From Monocercomonoides exilis (Eukaryota; Preaxostyla; Oxymonadida; Polymastigidae): DNA of 64,000 bases. Below the pieces are notes generated by a model that searched no databases, was not told where the DNA came from, and saw only the letters and a program-made list of their open reading frames with translations. The stretch's first letter is position 1. Every line of letters starts with the position of its first letter. The DNA is taken from positions 1,242,501-1,306,500 of the forward strand of contig LSRY02000012.1 in assembly GCA_001643675.2 (NCBI GenBank), read 5' to 3'. The position numbers and the translations under genes were made by a program. Of this stretch, positions 34,360 to 47,600 are shown piece by piece.

Positions 34360-37300
34360 ATGAATTCCTTTTTGTTATTTGCGTATTTACTTGTTTTTGA
34401 TTCTTTTGGAAAAACACATCGCCCAATTCATGAAAGAAAAGACATACCAAAACAGTATCAATGGGATCTAGGACAGTATGGGTTATTTGATTATTGTGAA
34501 ATATGTGTGACTTTTGTTTGAGAAAGAATGTATGATTCTTATCAAGATTGGTCAAATGATTTGGAATCAATACAGCCGCTTATTCAAAAGCTTAGTATAT
34601 ATAAAACACACATAAATGAAAGCTCCGCTTCTTTGGCTTCCGTTCTTCATTTAAATTCTCAAATCTCAAGAAAAGTCGATATTCTTTTTGCATATGCACA
34701 TGCACTAAAGATTCAAGATACCAGAAACAGCAGTGCACAAGCTATGGAAAATAGAGTTCTTGCTGTTTCTGCACAGGCAAATGCTGCAACTGCGTGGATT
34801 GAACCAGAAATTCTTTCGATGGATCCAGAACGACTATCTGAATTACGTCAAGATCCAATGCTGAATGAATGGAATCGTTATTTCGAAATTCTTCTTCGAT
34901 CAAAGCCACATTTATTAAGTTCTAAAGAAGAGAGGATTATGTCATTGATGGCAGAACCGCTTGGAATGTTCCAATCCATCTTTTCACTTCTGGCAAATGC
35001 TGATTTGAAATTTCCAAATGTGACAGTGATGAATGAAGATGGCAGCGGGGGCAATCACACAGAGCAATTAACTGATGCTCTTTTGAGGAGGTTTATGCAG
35101 CATCCTGATCGGACTGTTAGGAGAAATGCGTTCGAGTCGATGTTTACGACACTTTCTTCATTTCAGAATACATTTGTGACTGCGCTTGCTGGACACGTCA
35201 AGGGAGACGTTACACGATCAAAAATACGTAAGTTCAATTCTTCAATCGAAGCATCGCTGTTTGACGTTTGTTTCGTTATATCCGTCATTTAGAATATATT
35301 TCAATATTTTTTCAAAAAAATTCTCTCTTTTTTATGAAAAATAATATCCCGCTGTGATAATTCAAATCTATCAAAATGGCTTTTTGATAACATTTGCATT
35401 ACTAATGAATTATTTCACCCCCACAGGAGAATATTCCTTTGTCTGTTTACGAGAATCTTATTGACTCAGTTCACAGGAACTTGCCAATATTCTATCGATA
35501 TTTGTCTCTCATTCGACATTCTTTAAATGTTGACTCGCTGGAGATGTACGGTTTGCTATACATTTTTATTCACATATTATTTTTAATGAACGCCATCTTA
35601 TTTATGTTTTTGCTTATATTTTGAATGATAATATTTTCATTCATTGGATCAAAATTTTGCATCTATTGAAACGAATTATTGAATAAATTCAATATTTTTT
35701 TGTTCTGTTTCGTTTTATCTCAACAATCCTTTGGGAAGATCTTCATGTTCCTCTTGACAAGAGTGTTGATACAGAAGTTACATATGATGAAGCCATTGAA
35801 ATGGTTCTAGAAGCTATTAAACCGCTCGGAGAAGAATATTCCTCTGCTGCCTCACGAGTTCTAAAGGAGGTATTTTTTTCTTTTCAAATCTTAAAATTTC
35901 AAAGTTCCATTTGCTTTCTAATTCATTTAATTTATTAATTTTTGATATAATTTCTTTAATCGTAATTTCTTTATTCATTTATTTCATTTTCACTCATTGA
36001 TAAAATTTTTGTATTGTTCATTGCTCAATCTGTTCAGTTAAGATGGGTTGATCCATTTCCGAATGTGGGCAAGCAAAGCGGAGCAAGGCAAATGGGGTGC
36101 TACGACAGTCCCTCATACATTTCACTCAATTTTGATAACGTATGTTATTTATTAAACAGATAAACGAAAAATTTCTTTTCTTTTTTTTAATGACAAAATT
36201 TTCTTCATTTATTTATATTTCAAACACAAAATTTCTTTTCATTCTCTTGTATAATCATATTTTCCCCTCTCTTATATATGTTTTAATTTCTCATTTTATG
36301 CATTGCAGACTTTGACTGATGTGTTCACGCTTGCCCACGAGCTGGGGCATGCGATGCATTCTTTGTATTCAAAGCGGTCGCAGCCTGTGCAATACGCACG
36401 ATACAAGATATTCGTGGCTGAAGTGGCGTCAAATGTGAATGAAATACTGCTATTTGACTATCTTATGAACAAAGAAATCGAAAAGGGAAGAGAATTGCTG
36501 ACGAAGGAAAGAGAGAAAGGAAATATGACTCAAACAAGTGTGAATGATAAAAGAAATATGACAGAAGCTACAAACGAGACAAACAATGCACGCTATCCAC
36601 CAAAAGCCTTGCTTAACACCGATTCTTCTGATTTATCTTCTTCTTCTTCTAATTCATTTGCACCAAATACGATCAATTCATCAGAAACAGAAGCCAATTC
36701 TTCTTCAAGTCCAATAATTCACTCACAAAGCGGAGATTATATTGCCACGCCCAGATTGATCACGCTCATTGCGATGAAGTGCGAAAAGATCAAAGGCTCG
36801 GTGTTTCGGCAGACGATGTTTGCTGAATTTGAAAAGGGGCTCCATCAGCTGGCAGAAGGGAAAGAGATAACACTGAATGGAACTGGTACTGTTCTTCGCT
36901 CTGTCACACCTGCATCGCTCTCTTCGTTGTACAAGGAATTGAATGATTTGTACTACGGTGATGAAGAATATCTCGAAAAGACAAATTTTTATTTTGCTGA
37001 TAATAATTCATCTAATGGAAAAGGATCAGGGCAAAAGATTAATAATGCTTTGTCAACGAATACAAACACTTCAAAATGCCCAAGACGCAAGATGCGTTCA
37101 ACACCGTTGATCCGATGGGAGTTTCTTCGGATCCCTCATCTTTATGTAGACTTTTATGTTTATAAATATGCCACTTCTTTCTCTGCTGCCCAGCTAATTG
37201 CTCGCAACATCCTAAATAAAAATGAAGTAAAGAATCAAAATGAACAGTCTCCAACACCTCTTGAAAAGTACATAGAATTCCTTTCAGCAGGAGGAAGCAA

Positions 37301-37418
37301 AGATCCTCTTGATATCCTAGGAGATGTGGGAATTGATATGACAAGTCCTGTTGTTGTGGATAAAGCTATGCAAAGCTTTGAAGAAATGGTAAATCAACTT
37401 GAGCAATTTTTATGTTGA
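34360..37418 (+). CDS. Oligoendopeptidase F-like M3 metallopeptidase, probably secreted
   Basis: Six exons: 34360-34475, 34527-35265, 35427-35550, 35739-35869, 36038-36139, 36309-37418 (2322 nt, 773 aa). Exon 1 gives a hydrophobic signal-peptide-like start and the family opening IPKQYQWDLGQMY, completed across a 51-nt intron. Further family motifs are SSIEASLFDENIP (made by joining exons 2 and 3), RWVDPFPNVGK, and the zinc site HELGH at residues 414-418 with the downstream Glu in EVASNVNE. RQTMFAEFE and IPHLYVDFYVYKYAT follow. PepF-type enzymes cleave short peptides. The family is mostly bacterial. A Ser/Asn-rich insertion with N-glycosylation sequons (NMT, NET) sits after the zinc site (about residues 460-555), consistent with passage through the ER. 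The introns show that any transfer is old. Confidence 0.9.
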
Positions 37419-37546
37419 AACATTCTTATTCTTCATTTCTCATTTCAAATTTGTTAACATCTGTAACAATTATTCTTTTACACAAATCATATGTGTTATC
37501 AAATTCTATTTTAATTTTTTGGCGTATTATTCGTAAATTCAAAAGA

Positions 37547-40500
37547 ATGGATCAAAAAGAACAAACTGGTTTGTAACAATTAGGAAAGATAATTTTATGA
37601 TATTACGATGAAATTTTGTAATAATTATTCGAGAAATTATTGAAGAGATAAATATTTTTATTTTGCAAAAACCTCATCTTTTTTATTCATTTATCAAATT
37701 ATCAATTTGTATTTTGTATTTGACATAAACGTTTTATAATAGATGAGACAAAAGAAGAGTTTATGATCCAAACAGAAAACTGTAAGGCACAGCTGCAATA
37801 CGAGCTTTCATCTGCGTTGCTTCTTCAAAAAGACTTTCAGCGTGTTTTCTTTGCGAAAGATGAAGAACTCACAAAACTTAGAAAAGAACTTGAAGACCTA
37901 AAAGCAAATTATAATTCTCTACAAGAGTCATGCGATGCTGCGAGAAAATCAGCGGAAGAAATGAAACAGGAAAAAGAAAATGTTGAGATTCTTCTCTCTG
38001 CAACCAAGAATGAACTTCAACAAACAAAGGAGAATTCAAACTTAGAAATAAATAACTTGCAACAAAAATGCCAAACGATTGAACAACAAAGAGTTCAAGA
38101 AAATGATGAATCAAATCAAAAGATTATAAAACTTTCTGAAGAATTGGAAAAGGCAAGTCAAACAGCTTCAAAAGCACTTGAAGTCAACAGAGAATTAACG
38201 TCAATGACAATGCGTTTCGAACAGGAAAAATCAGAATATCTTTCGCAGCTTAATATCCTCACTGGGTCAAACGAAGATCTTACACGCAGAATTTCTGAAC
38301 TGGGAAATGCCCTCAGCGCAGCAAATGAAACGATCATGAAACTGAAAGGAGAATCTTTGGAACTTGCTGAGAAGCTAAAGAAAGAAGAGAGCCGTTCTGT
38401 GTGTGCTGAAAATGAGTTGGAGAAACAAAGATTCCAACAATCTGAGCTTTCTTCAGCAGCGTCAACTTCAAACGGCAATATCTCAAGCAATGAAACATTG
38501 CAGAGCACAATTATGAGCCAACTGCACGAAGCAGAGCTGAAGAACCAGCAGCTGCGTTCTGAGCTAAATGTGATGAAGTTGCAGATGGACAAGCTTGCTG
38601 AGGAAAACACTCAACGAAACAATGAACTGACAACTGTGAAGAGCGAGTGTGAGCAGCTGGGGCAGCAAAAGACAGCGCTGGAGGTGCAGCTGACTGAGGC
38701 GTCGCAGGTGATCCATGTGTTGAAGGAGGAGAAGCTGGAGAATGCAGGGCGAGAAAAGCTGCTGCAGAAGCAGATTGAGAAGGCGGTTGAGATTGTGTCG
38801 GCTTCTGTGAATGCAAATGCATCAGTCGATAACAACAACAATAATAATAATGCTGAATCAAATTCTGAAGGCAAAGAGAATCAGATGGAGGCTGAGTCTT
38901 CACAGGGCAGCAAAGATAATGAAAGTGCATCATCTTCAATTTCACAGGATAACAATGCTGAAAACTCAGAACTGACAAGTGAAGCAAGTCTCTCTGAATC
39001 AGCTTCAGAGAAAAGTGGCCATTCAACATTGCTTCCTCCACAATATCGCTCTCTTGCTGCACTGACAGCAGAACACATCCGTCTTTCAGCTGCTGTGGAG
39101 TTGCTGTTGGACAAAGAGAAAGTAGGCCAAGAAGAGAATAAAACTGACTCATCTGATTCATTCCAGAGGCAGAGTCTGTTGGAAGCTGAAGAGCAGGTGA
39201 AGAAGCTGGAGAGGTGTGTTGAGTCGTGGAAGAAAGTGGGCACGACAAATGCCTCACTGAACAACCACCTGCGGAGGGAGATTGAAACACTGCGGCAGAA
39301 GATTACCTGTTTGGAGGAAGAGAGAGAAAAAAGAAACGAAGCTGCTGCTGCCCAGCAAGCCTTCCTCAGCCAGTACGAAAAGCATCTTATCTCTTCTATT
39401 ACACCTCCTTCATCATCTTCTTCATCATCAGCCTCCTCTTCTTCCTCTTCTTCTTCTTCTCTCTTCACCGGGCTGACCATCGCCACAACAGAGCCCTCGG
39501 AGCTGTTTGACCGCCCGCTCCGCTCGGCTGATCTGCGCCACGCGCTGATGGCACATCCTTCCCCATTCACATCACATCAATCAACTCAACAATTAACCAC
39601 ATCATCTCTTATTCCTCCGCTTTCATCAACAGTTTCACCATCATCCTCATCATCATCCTCTCCTTCACCTTCACAACTCTTGCAGAAGGGCAAATCTCCC
39701 GACACACAATTACATTCCCAACAATATCAACATCAACAGCATCAACAACAGCTCAGCATCGCCTCTGCAATCATCGTTGATCTGCAGCGTCGGCTGAGTG
39801 AAGTGCACCAGATCCACACGAGCACCATTGGCCAGCTGAATCAGCAGGTGGCGTCGCAGCAGCAGACGATTGCGCTGTTCAAGCAGAAGAACCAGCTGTT
39901 GGAGCTGCACACGCAGACGATGGCGACAGAAATGGCGCATCTGAAGGAATCGCTCCAGGAGCAGAACAAACAGGCAGCGGCAGAGTCGTCCTATGCGAGT
40001 CACTTGCTTTCTCTTTTGGAGAGATACGAAGCAATGATCGAGTCTAAAGCGCAGATGCTGCGGCAGATTGACCTGTTCTTCAGCAGAGAGAAGAGGGAGA
40101 AGAGGAAAGCGCAGCTGGAGAGGGACGCGGAGAGGAGGAAGAGAGAGAAGCGAGAGAAAGATTCACAGACACTTAGGCTGATCTACGATACGCTTGTTGA
40201 GTCTGCTAAATTGCAGAGGCCGTCGTCGAAGATGGGAAAGGGAGTGCATTTGATGTTGCCAGAAGAGAATGAGACTGCGAAAGAGGATATCAATGTGCAG
40301 GAAGGAGAAGGAGAAGGAGGAGAAGGAGGAGAAAGAGAGGAGGAAGGAGAAGAGATTGAGGGATTGCCACAAAAGACGAAGAGAAAGAGAGAAGGGAAAT
40401 CTGCGCAGATGCCAATCAAACAGAAAGGTAAAAGAGGAAGAGGAGGTAAAAAACAGAGATTTGTAACGGAATTAATAGAAACACCAGCTGAAGGAGAAGA

Positions 40501-43417
40501 AAAGGGAGACAAAACTGCAGCAGCAGAAGAAGAGGAAGAACAAGGAGGTAAAAGCGATCACGGAACTGCTTCAGAAACTCAACAAAAGCCAACAGGAACG
40601 GAGAAATCTGAGCTAATTTCTCCGCTTACATTATCTGTTGATGCGCTTATATCAGCCAGACACGCCTCGCTGCTGGCAAAAGTGGAAGAGCTGACGAAGT
40701 CTCTTAAGGATGCCACACAAAAAGCAGAAGAAGCGGCTGAAAAGCAACAAGAACTGAAAATTGAAATGGAGGAGCTAACAAAAGCGAAAGATGGGCTGCA
40801 GAAGACGATGGAGGAAGAAAAGCAGGTGTTTGAGAAGGAGAAAGAAGAAATGGCGAAGCAAGTTGAGGACAAGACTCAGGAACTGAAGCGGCTGCAGGCA
40901 GAATTTGACAGTGTGATCAAGGAAGGAGGGATGTCACAGACGGTGGATGCGCTGAGGGAGTCAATAAGAGAGAAAGAAGAAGAGAAGCTGCAGTTAACAT
41001 TGCACTATGCAGAGGAGAAGGCAGAGATGGAGAAGAGCTTTGCGGAGGAGAAAGGGCAGATGGCGCAGCAGATGGCAGAGAAGATGGAGGAGACGAGGAA
41101 AGAATGTGAAGAGAAAACAGGGCTGCTGATGAAGCAGATTGAAGAGCTGCAGAAGGAGCTGGCGGAGACGGCAGAGAAGCTGAGCAAAGTGGAGGAAGAG
41201 CTGCGAGAGGCGAAGACAGAAAAGGAGAAAGTGTTCTCGACATTGACACACACAACAGCCCAGGTGGATGAAGAGAAAGAGCAGAAGGACATGTTTCTGA
41301 ATGAGATTCGCCTGCTGAAGGAGAACTTTGCAGCGGCACAGGGAAGAATCCAGGAAATGGCTGCAGAGCACGAGGCTAAAGTGAAAGAGGATGAAGCGCG
41401 TCTGACAGAAATGAGCACAGTTGTGGAGTCATTGAATGGAGATATCAAGCAGAAGGAGGAGGAAGCGATGAAGCTGAGACAGGAAATAGAGACACTGAAC
41501 AGCAAGCTGAGTGATGCAGTGGCATGTCAAAAAGATGAGATGAGGCAGCATGGAATGACATTGCGCAGATTGGAAGAGGCAGAACAGGAGAGAAACAGGT
41601 TGGAAGGAGAAGTGGAAGAGATGAAGAGGAGAATGACGTTGCAGAAGAAGGAAGCAGAAGAAGGCAGTGGAGAGATGCAAGAAAAGCAGATTGACATGAT
41701 GAAGCAAGTGGAAAAGGAGAATGCGCAGAAGATTGAGCAGCAGGAGAAGAAGTTGGCTGAGCTGACGAGTGCGTTGGAAGACAAGGAGAAAGAGTGTGTG
41801 AGATGGAAGCAGTTGGCATTTAGCCAGACAAAAGCGCCTTTGGCAGTCAAACAAAGGAGTCAGAAAGAAGATGGATCAGATGAACACGAAGAAGAAAGAA
41901 AAGAAGAAGAAGAAGAAGAAGAGAAAGTTTCAGAATCATCTTCAATTCCTGAGCCATTGCATTCGAAGTCTTCAACACTTCTGCCTATCTTGATGTCACA
42001 GATAGATGCGATGGAGTCTCAACTCTCTCTTTTGAAGATGGAAAACCAGCGTCTCTCGTCTGCGCTGGAACTTCGTTCACAGCAAGTGCCACAGCCGCTG
42101 CGGACGGATGCACAAATAGCAGCAGCACAAAATGCACAATTGACACAGATGGGATCAGTTTCCAAAGTAAATGCTTATTCTTCTTCTTCTTCTTCTTCTT
42201 CTTCTGAAAGTGATTTGGAGAGAATTCAGCTTTTGAGCGAGTCCAACAAGACGCTCCGCAGCGACAAGCAGAATTTGGAGAAGAAGCTTATTTCAACTGA
42301 AAGGAAGCTGAATGAAATGGAGAAAGAGATGCAGAAGATGCAAAATGAACTGACAATTTACAAAAAAAGTGCAGAAGAAGCGGCTGTGCTTCGTGTGCGT
42401 GTGGAAGAGCTGACCAAGAAAATCAGTGCGCTCAGCGGAGAATTGGAAGAGATGGGGAAGAAACTGGGAAGGAAAGAGCTGGAGCTGAAGGAAAAGGAGT
42501 TTGAGAGGATGAACGAGAGGAAGCAGAAGGAGAAGGAGAAAAGATTGAGAGAGGAGGAGAAAGGGAAGTTTGAGGCAGAACGGAAAGAAAGAGAAGAAAA
42601 ACTGAGAGAAAGTGAAGCGAATGCAGGAGAGCTGCAAAAAACGCTGAGTGCGAAAGAGGCAGAGCTGAAAAGGTTGAATGAAACGAAGTTGAACTACGAA
42701 GAGGAGCTTGCTAACAAAAATGAAGTTATCAGAAAGAAAGAGGCAGAGCTGGCAGAAGCGATGAAGAAAATGGAGGCAGCTGAAAAAGAACTGAAAGTTC
42801 TGACAGCTTCTTCTCAGCAGCACGGCGAAAGCATCCAAAAACATGAGGCAGAGAAAGCGAGCTATGAAAAGACGATACAAGAGCTTAATGCACAGTTGAG
42901 TATGCTGAAGGAAGAGAAAGAGAAAATCGAAGGAGTGGAGAAGCGGAGAAACGGAGAATTAGCAGAAGCGCAGGGGAAGCTGGCACGAGCCTCGGAGCTT
43001 CTGCAGAGGATGACGCAGACAGCGAAGAGGACGACGGAGTTTGTGAGCAATCTGGTGAAGAGCCAGACGGAAGAGAAGGCGCTGAACAAAGTGCTGGTGG
43101 CAAAGATAAAGAGGATGGAGGCGAAGAGAGAAGCAGCGAATGCCGCAGGAAATACAACACAAAAACAAAATACAGAAGAAAAGACGGAAAAAACAGCAGA
43201 TTTGAATTCTGAGAAAAATGAGGGAGAAGCAGCGGGAAAGCAAAGTGGTATGAAAAATGTAGGAGTTGCTGATTTGCATCATGATGAGAAGAGTAACGCT
43301 ATGGAATCTGATGAGATACCAAACACATCTAACGAACAGACAATTGCACCAAATTTACCACAATCTGCTTCGTTGGATTCTGAAGTTCATCAAAAGGATG
43401 CAGAAGAAAGATCCTAA
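37547..43417 (+). CDS. Giant coiled-coil protein (1898 aa), TPR/golgin-type architecture
   Basis: Exon 1 is only 22 nt (37547-37568). A 174-nt intron (donor GTTTGT) joins it in frame to 37743-43417, giving the start MDQKEQTDETKEEFM. Nearly the whole protein is Glu/Lys/Gln/Leu heptad coiled coil. It is interrupted by a Ser-rich block (about residues 540-650), a Lys/Arg/Glu patch near 890-930 and short Asn or Ser runs. No catalytic or membrane segment is visible. Proteins of this kind tether membranes (golgins), line the nuclear basket (TPR/Mlp) or build cytoskeletal structures. The sequence alone does not decide between these. The ATG at 37763 is an alternative start if the first exon is wrong. 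Confidence 0.75.
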
Positions 43418-43669
43418 CGAATTCTTTCCAAATACCGTTCTATGTATTTTGCTCAATTCATATTCATTTCATTTATAAACTCCAAATTTTTTCATTTCAT
43501 GCAATTTTTATTTTCATTTTGAGAATGGTAACAGATGTTCTTTGTTGAAAAGAAATGAGATTCTTTGAAAATAGTGAAAAAAACTCGAAAAGTTTCATTT
43601 TTATTTCTTGTGGATGATGAAGGTTGATCAGAAATATGTAATAAATTTCAAAAAAATATTAAAACGACA

Positions 43670-44422
43670 ATGCTCTTAACAAATGCAACGATTATTTATT
43701 TATTAATAACATTCGGAATAACTTATACGTGCTGGATTCCATTGATATATCTTGTTCCAAAAGGAAAAGACTTGCTGAAAATTCCATATTTACTAATATT
43801 GTTTTTGATTGGGGCAAATGCTCCCCCTCTTTCTGCACTTTATATAATGTTATCTTCATCAAAATCAAGTTATTTTTCGCTTCAACCACATTCGCTATCT
43901 ATTTATGTATTTTGGCTTCTTTTTGGAATTGCTTATGTTGTATTTATTGCGATTGGGAGAACAAATATCACAAAAACGAAACGTTCCCAATCAGTTGGAA
44001 AAATATTTTTGAATTTTCCAGCGATGGTAATTGGAGGAGGAACAGAGGAGTTCGGTTGGCGTGGTATTATGTTTCATGAGTTGTCAAGTTGCACCTCTTT
44101 GTTCACCACTGCATTAATAACTGGAATCATTTGGGGATTTTGGCACCTGCCTTTATTTTTCATCGATGGACGTCCCCAGCAAATAAGTGCTAAAAAAAGT
44201 CCTCGAACGGCCTTTTTATCTTTTGTTTTATTATGTTTGTCAATAACTTTTATTTTCGATATTATTGCATTTGAAACCCACAACGTCTTCATTTGTGTGA
44301 TGCTTCATGCTCTTTTGAATTCCATTTTAAGTGTTTATCCATCGGATGAATCTCTCTGCGCAAGCTTAGTTATATTTACCGCATCTATTTTCATTTTCGC
44401 AATCTATTCGTCGATTGCTTGA
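43670..44422 (+). CDS. CPBP-family intramembrane metalloprotease (CAAX protease-like), bacterial type
   Basis: Intronless 250-aa protein with about eight hydrophobic segments. It has the three motifs of the CPBP (Rce1/Abi) family: EExxxR as E126-E127-R131 in GGGTEEFGWRG, FxxxH-like WGFWH ending at H159, and a third motif HALLNS (HxxxN). The glutamate and the histidines should form the active site inside the membrane. Eukaryotic Rce1 trims prenylated CAAX proteins in the ER. This version is short and matches the bacterial CPBP pattern (GTEEFGWRG, WGFWHLPLFF) more closely. That and the lack of introns, among intron-rich neighbours, suggest horizontal acquisition. Substrate unknown. Confidence 0.85.
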   Translation: MLLTNATIIYLLITFGITYTCWIPLIYLVPKGKDLLKIPYLLILFLIGANAPPLSALYIMLSSSKSSYFSLQPHSLSIYVFWLLFGIAYVVFIAIGRTNITKTKRSQSVGKIFLNFPAMVIGGGTEEFGWRGIMFHELSSCTSLFTTALITGIIWGFWHLPLFFIDGRPQQISAKKSPRTAFLSFVLLCLSITFIFDIIAFETHNVFICVMLHALLNSILSVYPSDESLCASLVIFTASIFIFAIYSSIA

Positions 44423-44681
44423 AAAATGATAATGATGGATTTAAAACAATTATAGTGAAAAAAAAAAAAAATATTTTTTTCCTCTGAAAAATAAAAAATA
44501 AATTGTTCGAATGTCTTATGCGTGGAAAGAAAGAATGCTAAGAATAACAATTTTATAAATAATGTGGAAAATAAATTATGTAAGAACGCAAAATTTGATC
44601 ATTTTGAATAATACACATCTTAAGATAATATGGGGCACGATCACTTTTTGTTGCTATTTATTTTTAGAATTTATAATTTTA

Positions 44682-47600
44682 ATGCTTTCAATTATTGTTG
44701 TTGCATTATTTGAATTAATTTCGTGCATTGAAGGTTTGAATTTTACTTTATATTGTTTGAGAATCAAATTCGAAATTAGATTTTCATCAACCAAATTATG
44801 ACGAACGTGGTGCGTATGAGTTCTACGGTAGGAAGCGATTTAATAATCCAAGAGATATTGAAGAGTGGAAGAAAGCTCCGAAAGAGATCAATAATTTAGT
44901 TGAAAAGACACTTGAAACTTATGAAAACTCATCTAATTACAGATGGTCAGAATTGCAGGATAATTCTTTAGCACGTGTATGAAAATTGATAGAGATTAAT
45001 TATTGTTATTAAATGAAATTAATATTTTTAGAAGCTGTCTTCGATGATTGCTCCAGTAATGGTTCTTTTCTGCTTATGCGGAGGATGGTTCACTGTATGG
45101 ATAATTGTACAATGCGCAAAATGCTGTTGTTGCAGCCAAAAAGAAAATCACGGACGTAAGCATTGCTGGGGAGAAAAAGGACCTTCAAAATGTGTTTCCA
45201 TTCCTCTGCGATTGCTATATATTGGACTAACCATTGGATTAATGTTTGCTTTTTTTTAAAGAAATCTTTTAATAAGAGCGTTACGTTTGTAGGATTGGGG
45301 TAGGAACTATTGCTCATGGGTTTTTACAAATACCGAAACAAGGGGAACCTTTATTTATGGATATATCCAATTATCTTAGTGGCTTCAAACATACTTTTAA
45401 ATTTGCATCCAAAGGAGAAGAAGGTTTGATTACATAATTATGGCTTTCAACGGAAATTTCTCTCTCTTTTCTTTTTATTCATTTTTCTCTTTACTTGCAA
45501 TATAGCGGCAACCGGAATGACAGACTCATTAATAAAATCTCTCGGGTTTTATGGAGAAGATCTTAGGTCGCAAATACAACATTTGTCAACGTGCGTTGAT
45601 TCACTAAATCAAACTTTTGAAACGAGAAATAACTTTTTCAAGACTTTGGTGAAAGAAGATTTTTCAAAAATGTACCCTGCATCTGTTCAGGAAAGTTTCC
45701 AATTACTTCATAGCATGAAAATTAAGGTCTGCTTTTTTATTAAAAAAATATGATTAAAAATTCAATATCTTTTTACGACTTATTTTCTTTTTTCTTTCTT
45801 TCTTTTTTTTTTTTTTTTGATAATTTGATGCTCAATTACGCGCTTTTTGGTTTATTATTTAAATTGGTTCAGCTTAACTATTCATATTGCCGCAACAATA
45901 GCACACACAAAAAAGAATTTATAGTTCACAGTAGCAAGCTTGCAGATGGAAGCGACTCTTTGAACGAAACAATGAAAGATGCTATTAAGACAGTTATAAA
46001 AGCTTTTGAAGAATCATCTCCGTTCAACAAAACATCAACATTCTTACCAACAAATATGCTTCTCTTACACTCAGGGTTGAATTATACTTACAGACTTGCT
46101 TCTCTCGATGCGGCAAAAGCAACAGATCTACTGAAAAGTTAGCTTGCATTTTATTTATTTATACATTTATATTGAATTTTATTTTCCTTTCTCTCTCTTG
46201 AAAAATTTTCAGCTTATCAAACAAAAGTTGTGGAATTGCCTGCGTCTATTGAGAACTCCTTTAACAATTCACAGCAATCCTTCTTTTCTTCCGTTGACGA
46301 TAACTTTGACCACAAAAATTTAACATACGAATTGTATTATGAGTTCAGCTATCTCGATGCGATACGTAGCTTCTTTTTTAACGTCACCGACGCCCTCAAC
46401 GGAATTCTTGTTTGCACAGGTGTTCATCCAACAATTACAGAGACGGATCCTGAAATTGTCAAGCAATATTGCCAGAAAGCCAAAATGTTTATTTCGAATG
46501 AAACCTGGCCGGTCTATGAAACTGAAGAAGAAGTGTCTCTGGACAGTCTCATCGGAGAGCGGACAGAAAAGACATACTTTGAAGCACTCACAAATGGCAC
46601 AACAGAATTAGCAGATAAGGCGATTGAAATAAAGACTTCGCTGAATGAAACACTGAAAGCTTTTGAATCGACGAATTGTGTGGGTTCGCTGATGGAGAGC
46701 GTGGAAGAGATTTCAAATGTAACAGAAGAACTCGAGCAGACATTTGCAATAGCCATTGATGGCCTCAGCGCAGTCTCAGGCACTTTCAACAAGTACGTCA
46801 CAAAGCCGATTAACACACTTTCACAAGAATTGGAGAGTTCTAACGCTGAGCGGGATGCTGGAAAGATCAAGTCGCAATGCCGCAGGATTCAGGCTGCCTT
46901 TAATGCAATTGCCGCTGTGATTATTGTGCTATTGTCAGTTAAATCACTTTTGACAATCCTTTCTTGCAGCTCTAATTGTGTTGGCGTGTCAATTTGCTTG
47001 GAATTCTCTTTTGTGTCATTCTTTGGCGTGTTTCTGGTTATGTGCTGTGCTCTCAGCATTGTCCTGTCTGAGGTGAGCACTTATGCATACAATGGCGGTA
47101 TTAGCGATCTGCTTGGCCGTGAAATTGTGGCAAGGACAATTGACAAAGAGACAGATGGATTGAAAAAACTGAAAGATTCACTGAAGAAAGAATGGCTGAA
47201 AAATGGAACATTTTATGACGACAAAGACGAAGAATTTTATTTTGAAAGCAACATGTTCTCAAACTCCAATAACGATACTGTTTCGACTGCTGTGCGTATC
47301 TTTATCAAGACGATCATAGAATTCTGGAACGCAAGCCCGAATTCAGTGGAAACAGACCTTCTGAAAGTTATTCACTCTGCACTTGATCCTTTGTCAGAGA
47401 CGTACAAGGAGTTGTCATATGATGTCCCACGAAACCCACTTTTCAATCTGCCTTCTGGAATTGCAGTGAAGCCGTCTTTGATAATGAAGAGCAAAATATC
47501 AGAAGCAACGCGCCGTTCTGAAGAGGCAATGAAAAACTTTACAGATGGCGTTGATCGAACCCTGAATCCGTATCACTTTGGACAGTTCATTCACGAAATC

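Noticed and set aside
41005-41854. Several Ser/Leu/Cys-rich ORFs antisense to the coiled-coil gene
   Set aside because: Complement of Glu/Lys/Gln-rich codons. No independent signal.
45750-45872. Hydrophobic start (FYDLFSFFFLSFFFFF) of a small ORF in the prominin-like gene
   Set aside because: T-rich intron sequence. The real exon starts at 45873 after a TTCAG acceptor.
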